Assembly: GCF_949292005.1 (NCBI RefSeq) | Contig: NZ_CASEXV010000060.1 | Span: 1 to 64,000, forward strand | Source of the DNA: an uncultured Bifidobacterium sp. | GTDB lineage: Bacteria; Actinomycetota; Actinomycetes; Actinomycetales; Bifidobacteriaceae | Length of the DNA stretch: 64,000 nucleotides | Reading direction: 5' to 3' | Part shown: piece by piece, positions 1 through 9,632 of the stretch | Numbering within the stretch: position 1 is the stretch's first letter | Layout of the letters: the number at the start of each line of letters is the position of its first letter | Notes under the pieces: model-generated | Told to the model about the DNA's origin: nothing | Databases searched by the model: none | The model's input: the letters and a program-made list of their open reading frames with translations, nothing else | Program-made: the position numbers and the translations under genes

Positions 1-81
1 GTGTTGTTAGCGCTCACAATCCGTACACGACAACACGACTCGGCCCCGCGCCCATCAGCGCCGGAAGCCATCACACCGCAA

Positions 82-1059
82 TTAACGCCGATCCGCCCGT
101 CTCATCCCAATCACGCTGGCCGCCGATGCGCCACCAATGGCCAAGACGATGACCAGAAGCGACAACCACGTCGGAATCTCGGGAACCCACGCGACGGGCT
201 GTCCTCCATTGATGAACGGAAGCGTGTTTCCAGACAAAGCCTCCATGATGAGCTTGACTCCGATGAATCCCAGAACCACCGACAGACCGAGCGGCAGATA
301 CACAAGCTTGTCGAGAAGCGCGCCAAGAAGGAAGTACAGCTGCTGGAGGCCAAGAAGCGCGAACACATTGGACGTGAAGACGATGAACGGATCCTTGGTC
401 AATCCGAATATGGCGGGGATCGAATCGAAGGCAAACATGACATCCGTGGTGCCTATGGCAAGAAAGACAATGAGCATCGGAGTCCAGTAACGTCGGCCAT
501 CACGCGTTGTGCGCAGCCGCTCACCATCGAACTCGTTCGTCAGCGGAACAACACGACGAAGCGTTCTGATCAGAGCGTTCTCGTGGTATTCCTCATCCTC
601 GTCGTGTCCGGAGACCAGCTTGATGGCAGTGACGATGAGGAAGGCGCCGAAAAGGAAGAACACCCACGTGAAGCGCGTGATGATCGCCGAGCCTATCAGG
701 ATGAATATCCCGCGGAGAACCAATGCCACCGCGATGCCGATGCTCAGAACATAGCGCTGCAGGACCTTGGGAACCGCGAAGTTGGACATGATGATGACGA
801 ACACGAATAGATTGTCGATGCTCAGCGAGTACTCCGTCAACCAGCCCGAATAGAACTCCACCGCCGGCTTCGAACCGGACACCAGCCATATCAAAGCGCC
901 AAACACCAGAGCCATCGCGACGAAGAAGACTATGTGTCTGACGCACTCCTTGGTAGACGGCACATGGGGCCGGCGGCCGATGACGAAGATGTCGACGACG
1001 AAGAACGCCGCGAGGACGATGAAGGTCGCCACCATAAAGGCGATAGGGGTTTCCGACAT
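82..1059 (-). CDS. TerC/Alx family integral membrane protein
   Basis: This is a polytopic membrane protein of the TerC family, linked in other bacteria to tellurite resistance and to manganese or other metal-ion efflux. The 325-residue protein has about nine hydrophobic segments. It carries the family's acidic membrane motifs: SLDN-like 'SIDNLFVF' around residue 80 and 'DVMFAFDSIPA' around residue 210, whose Asp residues probably bind metal. A charged cytoplasmic loop (HDEDEEYHE) lies between the two halves. I prefer the ATG at 1059 to one four codons upstream: TATGCT ends seven bases before it and there is no good ribosome site, so the message may be leaderless. It lies 64 bases beyond uvrB on the same strand. 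The family is clear; the substrate is not. Confidence 0.9.
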   Translation of the reverse strand: MSETPIAFMVATFIVLAAFFVVDIFVIGRRPHVPSTKECVRHIVFFVAMALVFGALIWLVSGSKPAVEFYSGWLTEYSLSIDNLFVFVIIMSNFAVPKVLQRYVLSIGIAVALVLRGIFILIGSAIITRFTWVFFLFGAFLIVTAIKLVSGHDEDEEYHENALIRTLRRVVPLTNEFDGERLRTTRDGRRYWTPMLIVFLAIGTTDVMFAFDSIPAIFGLTKDPFIVFTSNVFALLGLQQLYFLLGALLDKLVYLPLGLSVVLGFIGVKLIMEALSGNTLPFINGGQPVAWVPEIPTWLSLLVIVLAIGGASAASVIGMRRADRR

Positions 1060-1123
1060 GCCCACCAGCATAGGGAGAGGCAGTGACCGTCGGCCGGCCG
1101 CAACGGTAGGATTCGCGGCGATA

Positions 1124-3235
1124 TCAGCGCTGAGCGTCGGTGATCTGGCGCAACTCCTTCTTCAGATCCTTGATCTCATCGCGCAAACGGGCGGCAAGCT
1201 CGAACTGCAACTGCTCTGCAGCCGTATGCATCTGCTCGCTGAGGTCGCGGATGATGCCGGCCAGATCCTGAGCGGGCAGACCTGCCTTGAGAATCTCCTC
1301 ATGCCTGCGCTGGGCCTCCCCCTCGTCGAGACGGGGAACGCCCAGATGGGTGTTCCCGGCCTTGCCCGCGTTGCGATATCCGCCGGCGAGCAACGTCTCG
1401 GTGTCCACGTCCTCCTTCGCCAGCATGTCGTTGACGTCGCTGATCTTCTTGATCAGAGGTTGCGGGTCGATGTGGTGCTCATGGTTGTAGGCGATCTGCA
1501 GGTCACGTCGACGGTTCGTCTCGTCGATGGCCTTGCGCATCGCGTCGGTCGTGTGGTCCGCGTACATGATGACCGTTCCCGACACGTTTCTCGCGGCACG
1601 TCCGATCGTCTGGATGAGGGAACGGTACGACCGCAGGAACCCCTCCTTGTCGGCATCGAGGATCGCCACCAGAGACACCTCAGGAAGATCGAGACCCTCA
1701 CGAAGAAGGTTGATGCCCACGATCACGTCGATCTTCCCCTCACGTAGCTCACGCAGAAGCTCCACACGGCGCAGGGTGTCGACATCCGAATGCAGGTACT
1801 CGACCTTGATGCCCTTGTCGAGAAGGTAGTCCGTGAGGTCCTCGGCCATTTTCTTGGTCAAAGTGGTCACCAGCGCACGCTCGTTGCGGGCCACGCGGTC
1901 GCGTATCTCCGCGAGAAGGTCGTCGACCTGACCTTCCACAGGTCGGACATCGATGCGGGGATCCACCAGTCCCGTGGGACGGATGATCTGCTCGACGACG
2001 CCATCCGACAATCCCATCTCGTAGTCGCCGGGCGTCGCCGACAGATACACGGTCTGGCCGACCCGCTCGAGGAATTCAGGCCATTTCAAAGGTCGATTGT
2101 CCATTGCGGAGGGAAGACGGAAGCCGTGCTCGACAAGGGTGCGCTTGCGGCTGGCGTCACCCTCGTACATCGCGCCTATCTGGGGAACGGTGACATGGGA
2201 TTCGTCAATGACCAGCAGAAAATCGTCGGGGAAGAAATCCAGAAGCGTATGTGGCGGGGTCCCCGGTTCCCTTCCATCGAAGTGCCGCGAATAGTTCTCG
2301 ATGCCCGAGCACACGCCCACCTGCGACAGCATCTCCAGATCGTAGGTCGTGCGCATGGTCAGGCGCTGGGCCTCAAGCTCCTTGCCCTGCTGCCGCAACT
2401 CGGCGACCCGGGAATCCAGCTCCGCCTGAATGGACAAGATGGCCTTGGCCATGCGTTCGGGACCCGCGATGTAGTGCGAGGCCGGAAAGATGTGGACCTC
2501 GGACTCGTGCGCTATGACGTCGCCCGTCAACGGATGCAGCGTCGATATGCGATCGATCTCATCGCCGAAGAACTCGATGCGGATGGCCAACTCCTCGTAC
2601 ACGGGAATAATCTCTACGGTGTCCCCCCTGACGCGGAAGGTCCCACGCGTGAAGGCGATGTCGTTGCGTTTGTACTGCATGGACACGAACAGCCGCAGCA
2701 GCCTATCGCGATCCATCTGCTGCCCCTCTTTCAGGAACAGCATGCGTCCCGCGTATTCCTCGGGGGTTCCCAGACCATAGATGCACGAGACCGTGGCCAC
2801 AACGACGCAATCGCGGCGCGTGAGGAGATTCGCCGTGGCTGCGTGGCGCAGTCTTTCCACATCGTCGTTGATGTTCGAGTCCTTCTCGATGAAGGTGTCC
2901 GTCTGGGGAATGTATGCCTCGGGCTGGTAGTAGTCGTAATAGGACACGAAATAGCTCACGGCGTTGTCCGGCATGAGCTCGCGGAACTCGGCGCACAGCT
3001 GGGCGGCAAGGGTTTTGTTCGGTTCGAGGATGAGCGTGGGGCGTTGAAGCCGCTCGATCAGCCACGCGGTCGTGGCGGTTTTCCCCGTTCCCGTCGCACC
3101 CATGAGGACCACATCGTTCTCGCCGTTGCTGATGCGCGTGGCAAGCTCGTCGATCGCTTTGGGCTGGTCCCCCGATGGCTTGTATGGCGACTTGACGACG
3201 AAGGGCTTGTCGCTTCTCTCGATGGTGAATCCCAT
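1124..3235 (-). CDS. uvrB: Excinuclease ABC subunit B
   Basis: UvrB is the damage-verifying helicase-like subunit of nucleotide excision repair, loaded onto DNA by UvrA and then recruiting UvrC. The 703-residue length is normal. Visible features are the Walker A site 'GATGTGKT' near residue 45, the beta-hairpin '[12 protein letters not shown]' near residue 100 that clamps DNA, the 'DESHVTVPQ' helicase motif near residue 345, the 'QTIGRAARN' motif VI near residue 545, and a C-terminal UVR motif (about 660-695) for UvrC binding. It follows coaE with 54 bases between them and precedes terC. I see no SOS box upstream, unlike the umuDC pair in this window. Confidence 0.98.
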   Translation of the reverse strand: MGFTIERSDKPFVVKSPYKPSGDQPKAIDELATRISNGENDVVLMGATGTGKTATTAWLIERLQRPTLILEPNKTLAAQLCAEFRELMPDNAVSYFVSYYDYYQPEAYIPQTDTFIEKDSNINDDVERLRHAATANLLTRRDCVVVATVSCIYGLGTPEEYAGRMLFLKEGQQMDRDRLLRLFVSMQYKRNDIAFTRGTFRVRGDTVEIIPVYEELAIRIEFFGDEIDRISTLHPLTGDVIAHESEVHIFPASHYIAGPERMAKAILSIQAELDSRVAELRQQGKELEAQRLTMRTTYDLEMLSQVGVCSGIENYSRHFDGREPGTPPHTLLDFFPDDFLLVIDESHVTVPQIGAMYEGDASRKRTLVEHGFRLPSAMDNRPLKWPEFLERVGQTVYLSATPGDYEMGLSDGVVEQIIRPTGLVDPRIDVRPVEGQVDDLLAEIRDRVARNERALVTTLTKKMAEDLTDYLLDKGIKVEYLHSDVDTLRRVELLRELREGKIDVIVGINLLREGLDLPEVSLVAILDADKEGFLRSYRSLIQTIGRAARNVSGTVIMYADHTTDAMRKAIDETNRRRDLQIAYNHEHHIDPQPLIKKISDVNDMLAKEDVDTETLLAGGYRNAGKAGNTHLGVPRLDEGEAQRRHEEILKAGLPAQDLAGIIRDLSEQMHTAAEQLQFELAARLRDEIKDLKKELRQITDAQR

Positions 3236-3289
3236 TGTCTTATGCGCTCCCGTCCTGTATGCGCCCCATCCTGTCCCTGGCCATATCAG

Positions 3290-3919
3290 TCATACAGTAT
3301 GCCGTGCGGCCTCCTGAGCCTTCCATTGCGCGGCAAGCGAATCGACCCGGAGCATCATGACGCTTATGGGTTGGGTCGCATCAATGACGATATCGGCCAT
3401 CCTCAGACGCTCCTCACGGGAGGGTTGTCCTGCGATCCGGCCCCTCGCCTGCGACTCGCTCATGCCCCGCGTCGTCATCATCCGGGACACACGCACATCC
3501 TCGGGAGCCTCCACGGACACGACATGGTCGAAGTGGAATGGTATGGACTCGCGCACCTCGGCAAGCAGTGGGACATCATGCACGACGCAGGACAGCCCCT
3601 TACCCAACGCCGATTCCTCATGACGAGCCCTAGTGAAGACCCGTGGGTGAACGATCAAGTCCAGATCCCGCCGCGCGTGAGGATCGGAGCCCGGCCCGAA
3701 CACCTGATCCGCGATCCACCTGCGATCCAACTGACCGGATGTCGTGACCGAATGAGGTCCGAATCGTTCGACTATCTCGCGCAAAGCATCGCTCTCAGGC
3801 TCGACGACCCGCCGCGCGAGAAGATCATAATCGATGACGGGAACGCCATTCTCGACGAATCTGCGGGCGACCGTCGTCTTGCCCGCCGCGATGCCGCCGG
3901 TCAGTGCGATTCGCATCAT
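3290..3919 (-). CDS. coaE: Dephospho-CoA kinase
   Basis: CoaE phosphorylates dephospho-CoA on the 3'-hydroxyl, the last step of coenzyme A synthesis, in the cytoplasm. The P-loop 'LTGGIAAGKTTVARRF' sits at the N terminus, followed by 'DYDLLARRVVEP', typical of the CoA-binding part. The reading frame is open 63 codons further upstream. I chose the ATG at 3919 (an adjacent ATG is at 3916) because it puts the P-loop at the usual position, gives a usual length of 209 residues, and has a GGATGGGG stretch just before it. It lies between rpsA (upstream, beyond a hairpin) and uvrB. Confidence 0.95.
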   Translation of the reverse strand: MMRIALTGGIAAGKTTVARRFVENGVPVIDYDLLARRVVEPESDALREIVERFGPHSVTTSGQLDRRWIADQVFGPGSDPHARRDLDLIVHPRVFTRARHEESALGKGLSCVVHDVPLLAEVRESIPFHFDHVVSVEAPEDVRVSRMMTTRGMSESQARGRIAGQPSREERLRMADIVIDATQPISVMMLRVDSLAAQWKAQEAARHTV

Positions 3920-4057
3920 ATCCCCATCCATCCGCTTATCCGCCTCATCCTGCTGTCCATCCAGCTCGTCTCTGTCCATCCACTCATCGCGAATCCAGCC
4001 TCCTCGCAGTGGGGCCTGTGATAGATATGCCGCACATATGCCATCCACAGATATGAT

Positions 4058-4090
4058 ATGGCCCGTTCCGCGCATTACGGAACGGGCCAT
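4058..4090 (-). terminator. Hairpin downstream of rpsA
   Basis: A perfect 13-bp inverted repeat (4058-4070 with 4078-4090, arm ATGGCCCGTTCCG) has a 7-base loop. It lies 52 bases past the rpsA stop codon and before coaE. No strong T-run follows on the minus strand, so it may be a partial or Rho-assisted terminator. Confidence 0.65.
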
Positions 4091-4142
4091 CAGACTCCTG
4101 CATGACACGTCAATGAAGCCGCATCACACGATACGGGTCATC

Positions 4143-5627
4143 TCACTTCTTCTCACTTAGCAGCTGCTCACGAAGAGCGGCAAGCTGATCGGAATCGGCG
4201 AGGGTGCCGCTGGTGGACGCATCGGACGAATAGTTCGACGCGGCCTCGGCCTTGGGGGCCTCCTGCTCGGATCCCTGTCCATCCTCAGCCGCGGAGGCTT
4301 CTGCGTTCTCGATTTCCTTGGAGACGAAGGCCTTGTGCTCCTCCCACAGGTCGTGGGCTGTGGCGTACTGCGACTCCCACTCCTCGCGCTGCTTCTCGTA
4401 GCCCGCGATCCACTCGTTGGTGGTGGGGTCGAAGCCCTCGGGGTACTTGTAGTTGCCGTTCTCATCGTACTCGGCGGGCATGCCGTAGAGCGCGGGATCG
4501 AAGTCCTCGGAGGATGGATCCACGGAGTCATTGGCCTGCTTGAGCGAGAGCGAGATGCGCCGACGATCAAGATCCACATCGATGACCTTGACGAAGATCT
4601 CCTCGCCCGGCTTGACGACGGTCTCGGGATTGTCCACGTGACGGTTGGCGAGCTCGGAGATGTGCACCAGGCCCTCGATTCCGTCCTCGACGGAGACGAA
4701 CACACCGAACTGCACGATCTTGGTGACCTTGCCCTTGACGATCTGTCCGGGGACGTGAGTGCGCGCGAAGCGCTGCCACGGATCCTCCTGGGTGGCCTTG
4801 AGCGACAGCGAGATGCGCTCACGGTCCATGTCAACCTCAAGAACTTCAACGGTGACCTTGTCGCCGACCTTGACGACCTCCGACGGATGGTCGATGTGCT
4901 TCCAGGACAGCTCGGAGACATGGATGAGTCCGTCAACGCCGCCGAGATCGACGAACGCGCCGAAGTTGACGATGGAGGACACCACACCCTCACGGATCTG
5001 GCCTTTCTTGAGCTGGCTGAGGAAGGTCTCACGAACCTCGGACTGCGTCTCCTCCAGATACTGACGGCGAGACAGAACCACATTGTTGCGGTTCTTGTCG
5101 AGCTCAAGAATCTTGGCTTTGATCTTCTGACCGATGTACGGAGACAGGTCACGGACGCGGCGCATCTCGACCAAGGACGCAGGCAGGAAGCCGCGCAGGC
5201 CGATATCGACGATAAGGCCACCCTTGACAGCCTCGATAACTGTTCCCTCGACAACGCCGTCATCGGCCTTGATCTTCTCGATGTCGCCCCAGGCACGCTC
5301 GTACTGGGCACGCTTCTTCGACAGGATCAGACGGCCTTCCTTGTCCTCCTTGGTGACGACAAGCGCCTCGACGGTGTCGCCCACCTCGACGACGTCATCG
5401 GGATCGACATCCTTCTTGATGGAAAGCTCGCGGGAGGGGATGACACCCTCGGTCTTGTAGCCGATATCCAGCAGGACCTCGTCCCTATCGACGCGAACGA
5501 CTGTTCCCTCGACCAAATCGCCGTCATCGAAATTCTTGATACTGGAATCAACTGCCTTGATGAAGTCCTCTTCGGTGCCGATATCGTTGATCGCGACCTT
5601 GGTGACTCCGCTATTGTTCTCTGCCAT
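4143..5627 (-). CDS. rpsA: 30S ribosomal protein S1
   Basis: S1 binds mRNA at the small ribosomal subunit and helps initiation. The 494-residue protein has four S1 repeats, beginning near residues 37 (GDLVEGTVVRV), 124 (VVEGTVIEA), 210 (GQIREGVVSSI) and 295 (GQIVKGKVTKI). Four is the actinobacterial number, against six in E. coli. The C-terminal 110 residues are acidic and low in complexity. No Shine-Dalgarno sequence precedes the ATG; the leader is A/T-rich, recalling the unusual E. coli rpsA initiation region that allows self-regulation. A 13-bp hairpin follows the gene. Confidence 0.97.
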   Translation of the reverse strand: MAENNSGVTKVAINDIGTEEDFIKAVDSSIKNFDDGDLVEGTVVRVDRDEVLLDIGYKTEGVIPSRELSIKKDVDPDDVVEVGDTVEALVVTKEDKEGRLILSKKRAQYERAWGDIEKIKADDGVVEGTVIEAVKGGLIVDIGLRGFLPASLVEMRRVRDLSPYIGQKIKAKILELDKNRNNVVLSRRQYLEETQSEVRETFLSQLKKGQIREGVVSSIVNFGAFVDLGGVDGLIHVSELSWKHIDHPSEVVKVGDKVTVEVLEVDMDRERISLSLKATQEDPWQRFARTHVPGQIVKGKVTKIVQFGVFVSVEDGIEGLVHISELANRHVDNPETVVKPGEEIFVKVIDVDLDRRRISLSLKQANDSVDPSSEDFDPALYGMPAEYDENGNYKYPEGFDPTTNEWIAGYEKQREEWESQYATAHDLWEEHKAFVSKEIENAEASAAEDGQGSEQEAPKAEAASNYSSDASTSGTLADSDQLAALREQLLSEKK

Positions 5628-5700
5628 TAATTGTGGTTTCTGTGAGATAATTGATGGATTGTTGTCGATGTTAAATTATTCCGCACCCTCTCGGGCACAT
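5628..5700 (-). promoter_or_regulatory. AT-rich rpsA leader without Shine-Dalgarno
   Basis: In an otherwise GC-rich window, the 60 bases before rpsA are strikingly A/T-rich on the coding strand (for example GAATAATTTAACAT and CACAATTA just before the ATG) and hold no purine-rich ribosome site. The remaining bases up to folD (to 5838) contain no gene I can support. Confidence 0.5.
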
Positions 5701-5838
5701 ACGAGGTCTATGATAACGGCTCCCCTACACAACGGACAGCATGACTTCGTAGGCGTGTCGCGAAATGCGCCGCAGCGCGCGCAGAAGGCCCCGCACCGGG
5801 GGCGCCGCGACGAGCATGTGCGACGCGGATTTCTGATA

Positions 5839-6720
5839 TCAGACCGTCGCAGACCGTTCTGCCATCTCCACGACGTTCTGCAAAAGCATGGCTCTGGTCA
5901 TGGGCCCCACACCGCCGGGATTGGGCGAATACGCCCGGCTCCGTTCACGACACAGAGGGTCCACATCGCCCACGATGCGATACCGTCCCGCTGCCGCATC
6001 GTACACACGTGACACCCCGACGTCCACGAGCACTGCTCCGTCGGACACATCATCGATGCCAACAATTCCGGCCCGTCCCGCCGCCGCGATGATGACATCG
6101 GCACGCCGCAGATGAGCCCTCAGGTCGTGCGTCCGAGTATGGCATTGGGTGACGGTCGCATCGACGCCACGACGGGTGAGCATAAGTCCCATCGTCCGCC
6201 CTATGGTGATGCCTCGCCCCACCACGCACACCTCACTGCCTGCCACATCGACGCCATAGGCGTTCAACAGCGCCAGTACGGCACGCGGGGTGCATGGCAG
6301 CGGCGTGGCTATCTTCCCCGAGACGTGTGCCACCAGCTGCCCAAGATTGTATGGGTGCATCCCATCGGCGTCCTTTGCCGGATCGATCGCGTCCACCACG
6401 GCCGTCTCATCGATTCCCGCGGGCAGCGGAAGCTGCACGATGAAACCCGTGCATTGCGGATCCTCGTTCAACGCGCGAACAGCCCCGATAACATCCCCCT
6501 GCGTCGCATCGACGGGAAGGTCCACACGAATGGAGCGGATGCCGACCTCAGAGCAGTCCGTGTGCTTGCCCGCCACATAACGGACGGAGCCCGGATCCTC
6601 GCCGACGAGAATCGTTCCCAGACCCGGAACGACTCCCTGCTCCGTAAGCGATCGGACGCGACCCGCTAAATCCTTTTTGACCTCCGCGGCCACTGCATTG
6701 CCGTCCATCCTGATGGGCAT
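5839..6720 (-). CDS. folD: Bifunctional methylenetetrahydrofolate dehydrogenase/cyclohydrolase
   Basis: FolD interconverts 5,10-methylene-, 5,10-methenyl- and 10-formyl-tetrahydrofolate using NADP+, supplying one-carbon units. The 293-residue protein shows the catalytic 'SVRYVAGKH' (Tyr and Lys) near residue 50, 'DGMHPYNLG' near residue 120, the cofactor site '[11 protein letters not shown]' near residue 165, and the C-terminal family signature 'NPGGVGPMT'. The usual Pro after the cofactor-loop Arg is a Thr here. I chose the ATG at 6720 because GGGGGAG lies just before it; an in-frame codon six residues upstream is less likely. It is divergent from the metal-binding lipoprotein gene. Confidence 0.95.
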   Translation of the reverse strand: MPIRMDGNAVAAEVKKDLAGRVRSLTEQGVVPGLGTILVGEDPGSVRYVAGKHTDCSEVGIRSIRVDLPVDATQGDVIGAVRALNEDPQCTGFIVQLPLPAGIDETAVVDAIDPAKDADGMHPYNLGQLVAHVSGKIATPLPCTPRAVLALLNAYGVDVAGSEVCVVGRGITIGRTMGLMLTRRGVDATVTQCHTRTHDLRAHLRRADVIIAAAGRAGIVGIDDVSDGAVLVDVGVSRVYDAAAGRYRIVGDVDPLCRERSRAYSPNPGGVGPMTRAMLLQNVVEMAERSATV

Positions 6721-6834
6721 GTGCTCCCCCGCATTCACCTCGACTCAATGTGCGTCCCCTTAGGCTATCGTGGGGGGAGGTCACTAAGGGTTCGCGCCGT
6801 GACAACCCTGAAGCACGAGGAGAGGATTTTCGGC

Positions 6835-7791
6835 ATGAGACGCTTCGCACAGCAAGTCGCGTCCGCGGCATTGGCATTGGCGACGATGGTGGCGATGGCG
6901 TCATGCTCTTTCACCCGGACCTCGTCCCCGGCGGAATCCACCACATCGGATTCGGACGATGTGACCGTCGTGTCGTCGCTGCCTCAATGGGGATCCCTGG
7001 CGTCGTACATCGCCGGTGACGACATCACGGTCACATCCATAGTCTCATCCTCCACGACCAATCCACATGATTTCGAGCCCACCACCAAGAACGTGTCAAC
7101 CATCCGCGCCGCTGATCTCGTGATCGTCAACGGCGCCGGCTACGACTCATGGGCGACGAAAAGCGCATCCTCATCCGCCACCATCGTCTCGGCCGCCCAG
7201 ACCGTCGGCGCGATGGACGGAGACAATCCCCATCTGTGGTTCTCCCGTGACGTCAGGAAATCCATGGCCAAGGAGATCGAAGAGGCCCTCGCCAAGGCCA
7301 TGCCCTCAAAATCCTCATCGTTCGCGGCTAGACTGGCGACCTGGCTGGATAAGGAGTCGTCACTGGACAAGACGATCTCCAAACTCGCGAAGAACCATGA
7401 CGGGACGCGGTACGCCGCCACGGACGCCATCGCCTATTATCTGATGTCCGATCTGGGATTCGACGACTCCACGCCCGACGGATACTCGAAGGCGACCTCC
7501 TCCGAATCCGAGCCGTCGGCCAGCGACATCAAGGAGTTCACCTCGCTCATCACCAACTCCCGGATCGATCTGCTCGTCACCAACGCGGACGAACAGAGCT
7601 CCGTCGCGAAGATTCTTTCGGCCGCGGCCAAAGCACGATCCATTCCCATAGTGTCGGTGTCGGAGAAGATGCCTGACGGTGACGACGACCTACTGAAATG
7701 GATTTCGGATGTGGTGACGACCATCTCGACGGCCCTCGGCGACGACGCCAGCCCCTCGAGCACCGCAACGACAAGCTCATCTGGCGCGTAG
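6835..7791 (+). CDS. Metal ABC transporter substrate-binding lipoprotein (ZnuA/TroA type)
   Basis: This is a cluster-9 (A-1) solute-binding protein, the external receptor of a zinc or manganese importer. The 318-residue protein begins with a lipoprotein signal whose lipobox is 'AMASC', so it should be anchored at Cys residue 23. Metal-binding candidates are His in 'NPHDFEP' near residue 80 and His in 'NPHLWFS' near residue 135, with an Asp late in the protein. The very His-rich loop of many zinc-specific members is absent. AGGAGAGGA precedes the ATG. The ATPase and permease follow 102 bases later behind their own promoter. Zinc is likelier than manganese given the Zur-like box, but not proven. 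Confidence 0.9.
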   Translation: MRRFAQQVASAALALATMVAMASCSFTRTSSPAESTTSDSDDVTVVSSLPQWGSLASYIAGDDITVTSIVSSSTTNPHDFEPTTKNVSTIRAADLVIVNGAGYDSWATKSASSSATIVSAAQTVGAMDGDNPHLWFSRDVRKSMAKEIEEALAKAMPSKSSSFAARLATWLDKESSLDKTISKLAKNHDGTRYAATDAIAYYLMSDLGFDDSTPDGYSKATSSESEPSASDIKEFTSLITNSRIDLLVTNADEQSSVAKILSAAAKARSIPIVSVSEKMPDGDDDLLKWISDVVTTISTALGDDASPSSTATTSSSGA

Positions 7792-7853
7792 CCATCATCC
7801 GAGGAATCCGCGTCCCCGCGTCAATGGAACGGACTGGATGCGGCGAATCACTA

Positions 7854-7893
7854 ATGATAATGATTGTCATAAGCATCTGCGATACTTACCCTC
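7854..7893 (+). promoter_or_regulatory. Zur/Fur-like operator and extended -10 promoter
   Basis: The 17-base near-palindrome ATGATAATGATTGTCAT (7854-7870) matches its reverse complement except at one symmetric pair and the centre. It strongly resembles actinobacterial Zur boxes and Fur-family boxes. Just downstream, TGC-GATACT (7878-7886) reads as an extended -10 element whose start point would fall at or next to the GTG at 7894. The box covers the -40 to -24 region, so metal-loaded repressor would block the promoter. Function is inferred. Confidence 0.65.
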
Positions 7894-8790
7894 GTGAACA
7901 CCACAGACCAATCCATGCCCACGCAGGCCAACGCGATCGAATTCCATGACGCATCAGTCACACTGTCGGGAACCACCATATGGAGCCACGGCAGCTTTGC
8001 CATCCCGTCGGGATCCGTCACAGCGATCGTTGGCACGAACGGCACCGGGAAAACAACCATGCTCAAAACCGAACTTGGTCTCGTCCCCCTCAGCTCAGGC
8101 ACCACTCGGATACTGGGAGACAAGCCCGGTGCCCAAAACCGACGCATCGGCTACGTCCCTCAGAACTACGCGTCGAACAGCGACTCCCCCCTCACCAGTC
8201 TGCAGTCGGTTCTGCTGGGCATGACTGGCGAGACCTTCGGATGGCACAGGGCCAGCCGGAAGCAAAGGCTCCACGCCACTAAGGCCCTCGAATTTGTGGG
8301 AATCGCCGACAGGGCCAACGAGCGGCTGAGCGATCTCTCCGGAGGACAACGCCAGCGCGTGGCCATCGCACAGGCGTTGGCGTCGGACCCCGATCTCCTA
8401 CTGCTGGACGAGCCCCTCGCCAACCTGGATCCCGCCAGCCAACGCGAGGTCGTCGACGTTCTGGCTCGACTCAACCGCGAGTTGGGCATGACTATCCATC
8501 TCGTCGCCCACGATCTCAACATGCTGCTGCCGATCCTCACCGGAGCCGTCTACCTTCTCGATGGACACCCCCATTACGCTCCGATAGGAACGGTTCTCGA
8601 CCCCGCACTTCTGACGCACCTCTATGGCACATCGATAGCGGTGGTCAGAACCCCCCAGGGCGACATGTTCATCACTCCGCGGCATGACGGGAGCACCCGG
8701 CAACGGACAGAGCTTCCTGCGAAAACAACAGCGGGCGACGCACGCGACGGCGGCATGAGCACCGCGAGAAACGGAAAGGGACTGGCATGA
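7894..8790 (+). CDS. Metal ABC transporter ATP-binding protein (ZnuC type)
   Basis: This cytoplasmic ATPase powers the metal importer. Over 298 residues it shows Walker A 'GTNGTGKTT' near residue 48, the Q-loop in 'GYVPQNY', the ABC signature 'LSGGQRQRVA' near residue 150, Walker B 'LLLLDEPLANLD', and the switch His in 'LVAHD'. About 40 residues past the fold are a polar tail. The GTG at 7894 has no ribosome site but lies seven bases after a -10-like GATACT, which suits a leaderless message; an ATG at 7915 is the alternative. Its last four bases (ATGA) overlap the permease start, so the two are translationally coupled. Confidence 0.92.
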   Translation: MNTTDQSMPTQANAIEFHDASVTLSGTTIWSHGSFAIPSGSVTAIVGTNGTGKTTMLKTELGLVPLSSGTTRILGDKPGAQNRRIGYVPQNYASNSDSPLTSLQSVLLGMTGETFGWHRASRKQRLHATKALEFVGIADRANERLSDLSGGQRQRVAIAQALASDPDLLLLDEPLANLDPASQREVVDVLARLNRELGMTIHLVAHDLNMLLPILTGAVYLLDGHPHYAPIGTVLDPALLTHLYGTSIAVVRTPQGDMFITPRHDGSTRQRTELPAKTTAGDARDGGMSTARNGKGLA

Positions 8791-9632
8791 CATCTCTGAC
8801 ATTCGACCCCGCGTGGATGGAGACACTATCGTCCCCCTTCATGCTCAACGCCTTCCTCGCGGGAATCTGCATCTCCATCGCCGCGGGAGTCATGGGATAC
8901 TTCGTCATAGCCAGGCATTCCACCTTCGCCGCTCACGCACTGGCCCATATCGGTCTGCCCGGCGCCACCGGAGCGGTTCTGATCGGCGTCCCCGTATGGG
9001 CGGGGATGGGTGTTTTCGCACTTCTCGGAGCTCTCACAATAGGAGCGCTGGGGAAGAAGGCATCCCAGCGCGAGATCGCCACCGGAACTGTTCTGGCGTT
9101 CGCAACCGGACTGGGGCTGTTCTTCGCCCGGATGTCCACATCCGCGTCCCAGCAGATGCAGGCCATCCTCTTCGGTTCGATCCTGACGATAACGACCAAC
9201 CAGATCATCGGGTTCGCGCTTTTCGACGCGCTGCTTCTCATCGTGGTCTCTATCATCTTCCATCCGCTGCTGTTCAGTTCTCTGGACGATCAGGTGGCCG
9301 CGGCGAGGGGCGTCCCCATCATGGCCATGAACATCGCCTTCATGGCCATCATGGCCGGAGTCATCACCATATCCGTTCCAGCGGTCGGAACACTTCTGGT
9401 CTTCGCCCTGGTCGTCACACCCGCTGCGACATCCATGATGATCACGTCATCGCCGGTCGCCGCGATGGGCATGTCCGGGATGCTGTGCCTGCTGTCGATA
9501 TGGGGAGGTCTGACGATATCCACCATGTTCCCGGCGCCTCCAAGCTTCGTGATCGTGACGCTGTCCACCCTCATCTGGGCGGGAGTCCACGCCGTCCACT
9601 CGCTCAACGCATGTCGCGCACAACGGCGGTAG
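8787..9632 (+). CDS. Metal ABC transporter permease (ZnuB type)
   Basis: This integral membrane subunit of the ABC-3 family forms the metal channel. It has 281 residues with about eight hydrophobic segments. The family pattern 'FAAHALAHIGLPGATGA' near residue 50 contains the conserved His and Gly residues, and 'VAAARGVP' near residue 170 is the expected cytoplasmic loop contacting the ATPase. Its start overlaps the ATPase stop by four bases. Its last 29 bases overlap the 3' end of ispF on the other strand, so the two genes are tightly convergent with no room for a separate terminator. Confidence 0.92.
   Translation: MTSLTFDPAWMETLSSPFMLNAFLAGICISIAAGVMGYFVIARHSTFAAHALAHIGLPGATGAVLIGVPVWAGMGVFALLGALTIGALGKKASQREIATGTVLAFATGLGLFFARMSTSASQQMQAILFGSILTITTNQIIGFALFDALLLIVVSIIFHPLLFSSLDDQVAAARGVPIMAMNIAFMAIMAGVITISVPAVGTLLVFALVVTPAATSMMITSSPVAAMGMSGMLCLLSIWGGLTISTMFPAPPSFVIVTLSTLIWAGVHAVHSLNACRAQRR

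Noticed and set aside
1790..4021. Long open frame on the plus strand, opposite uvrB and coaE (743 codons)
   Set aside because: It is antisense to two clear genes, has no family signature, and long antisense frames are common in GC-rich DNA.
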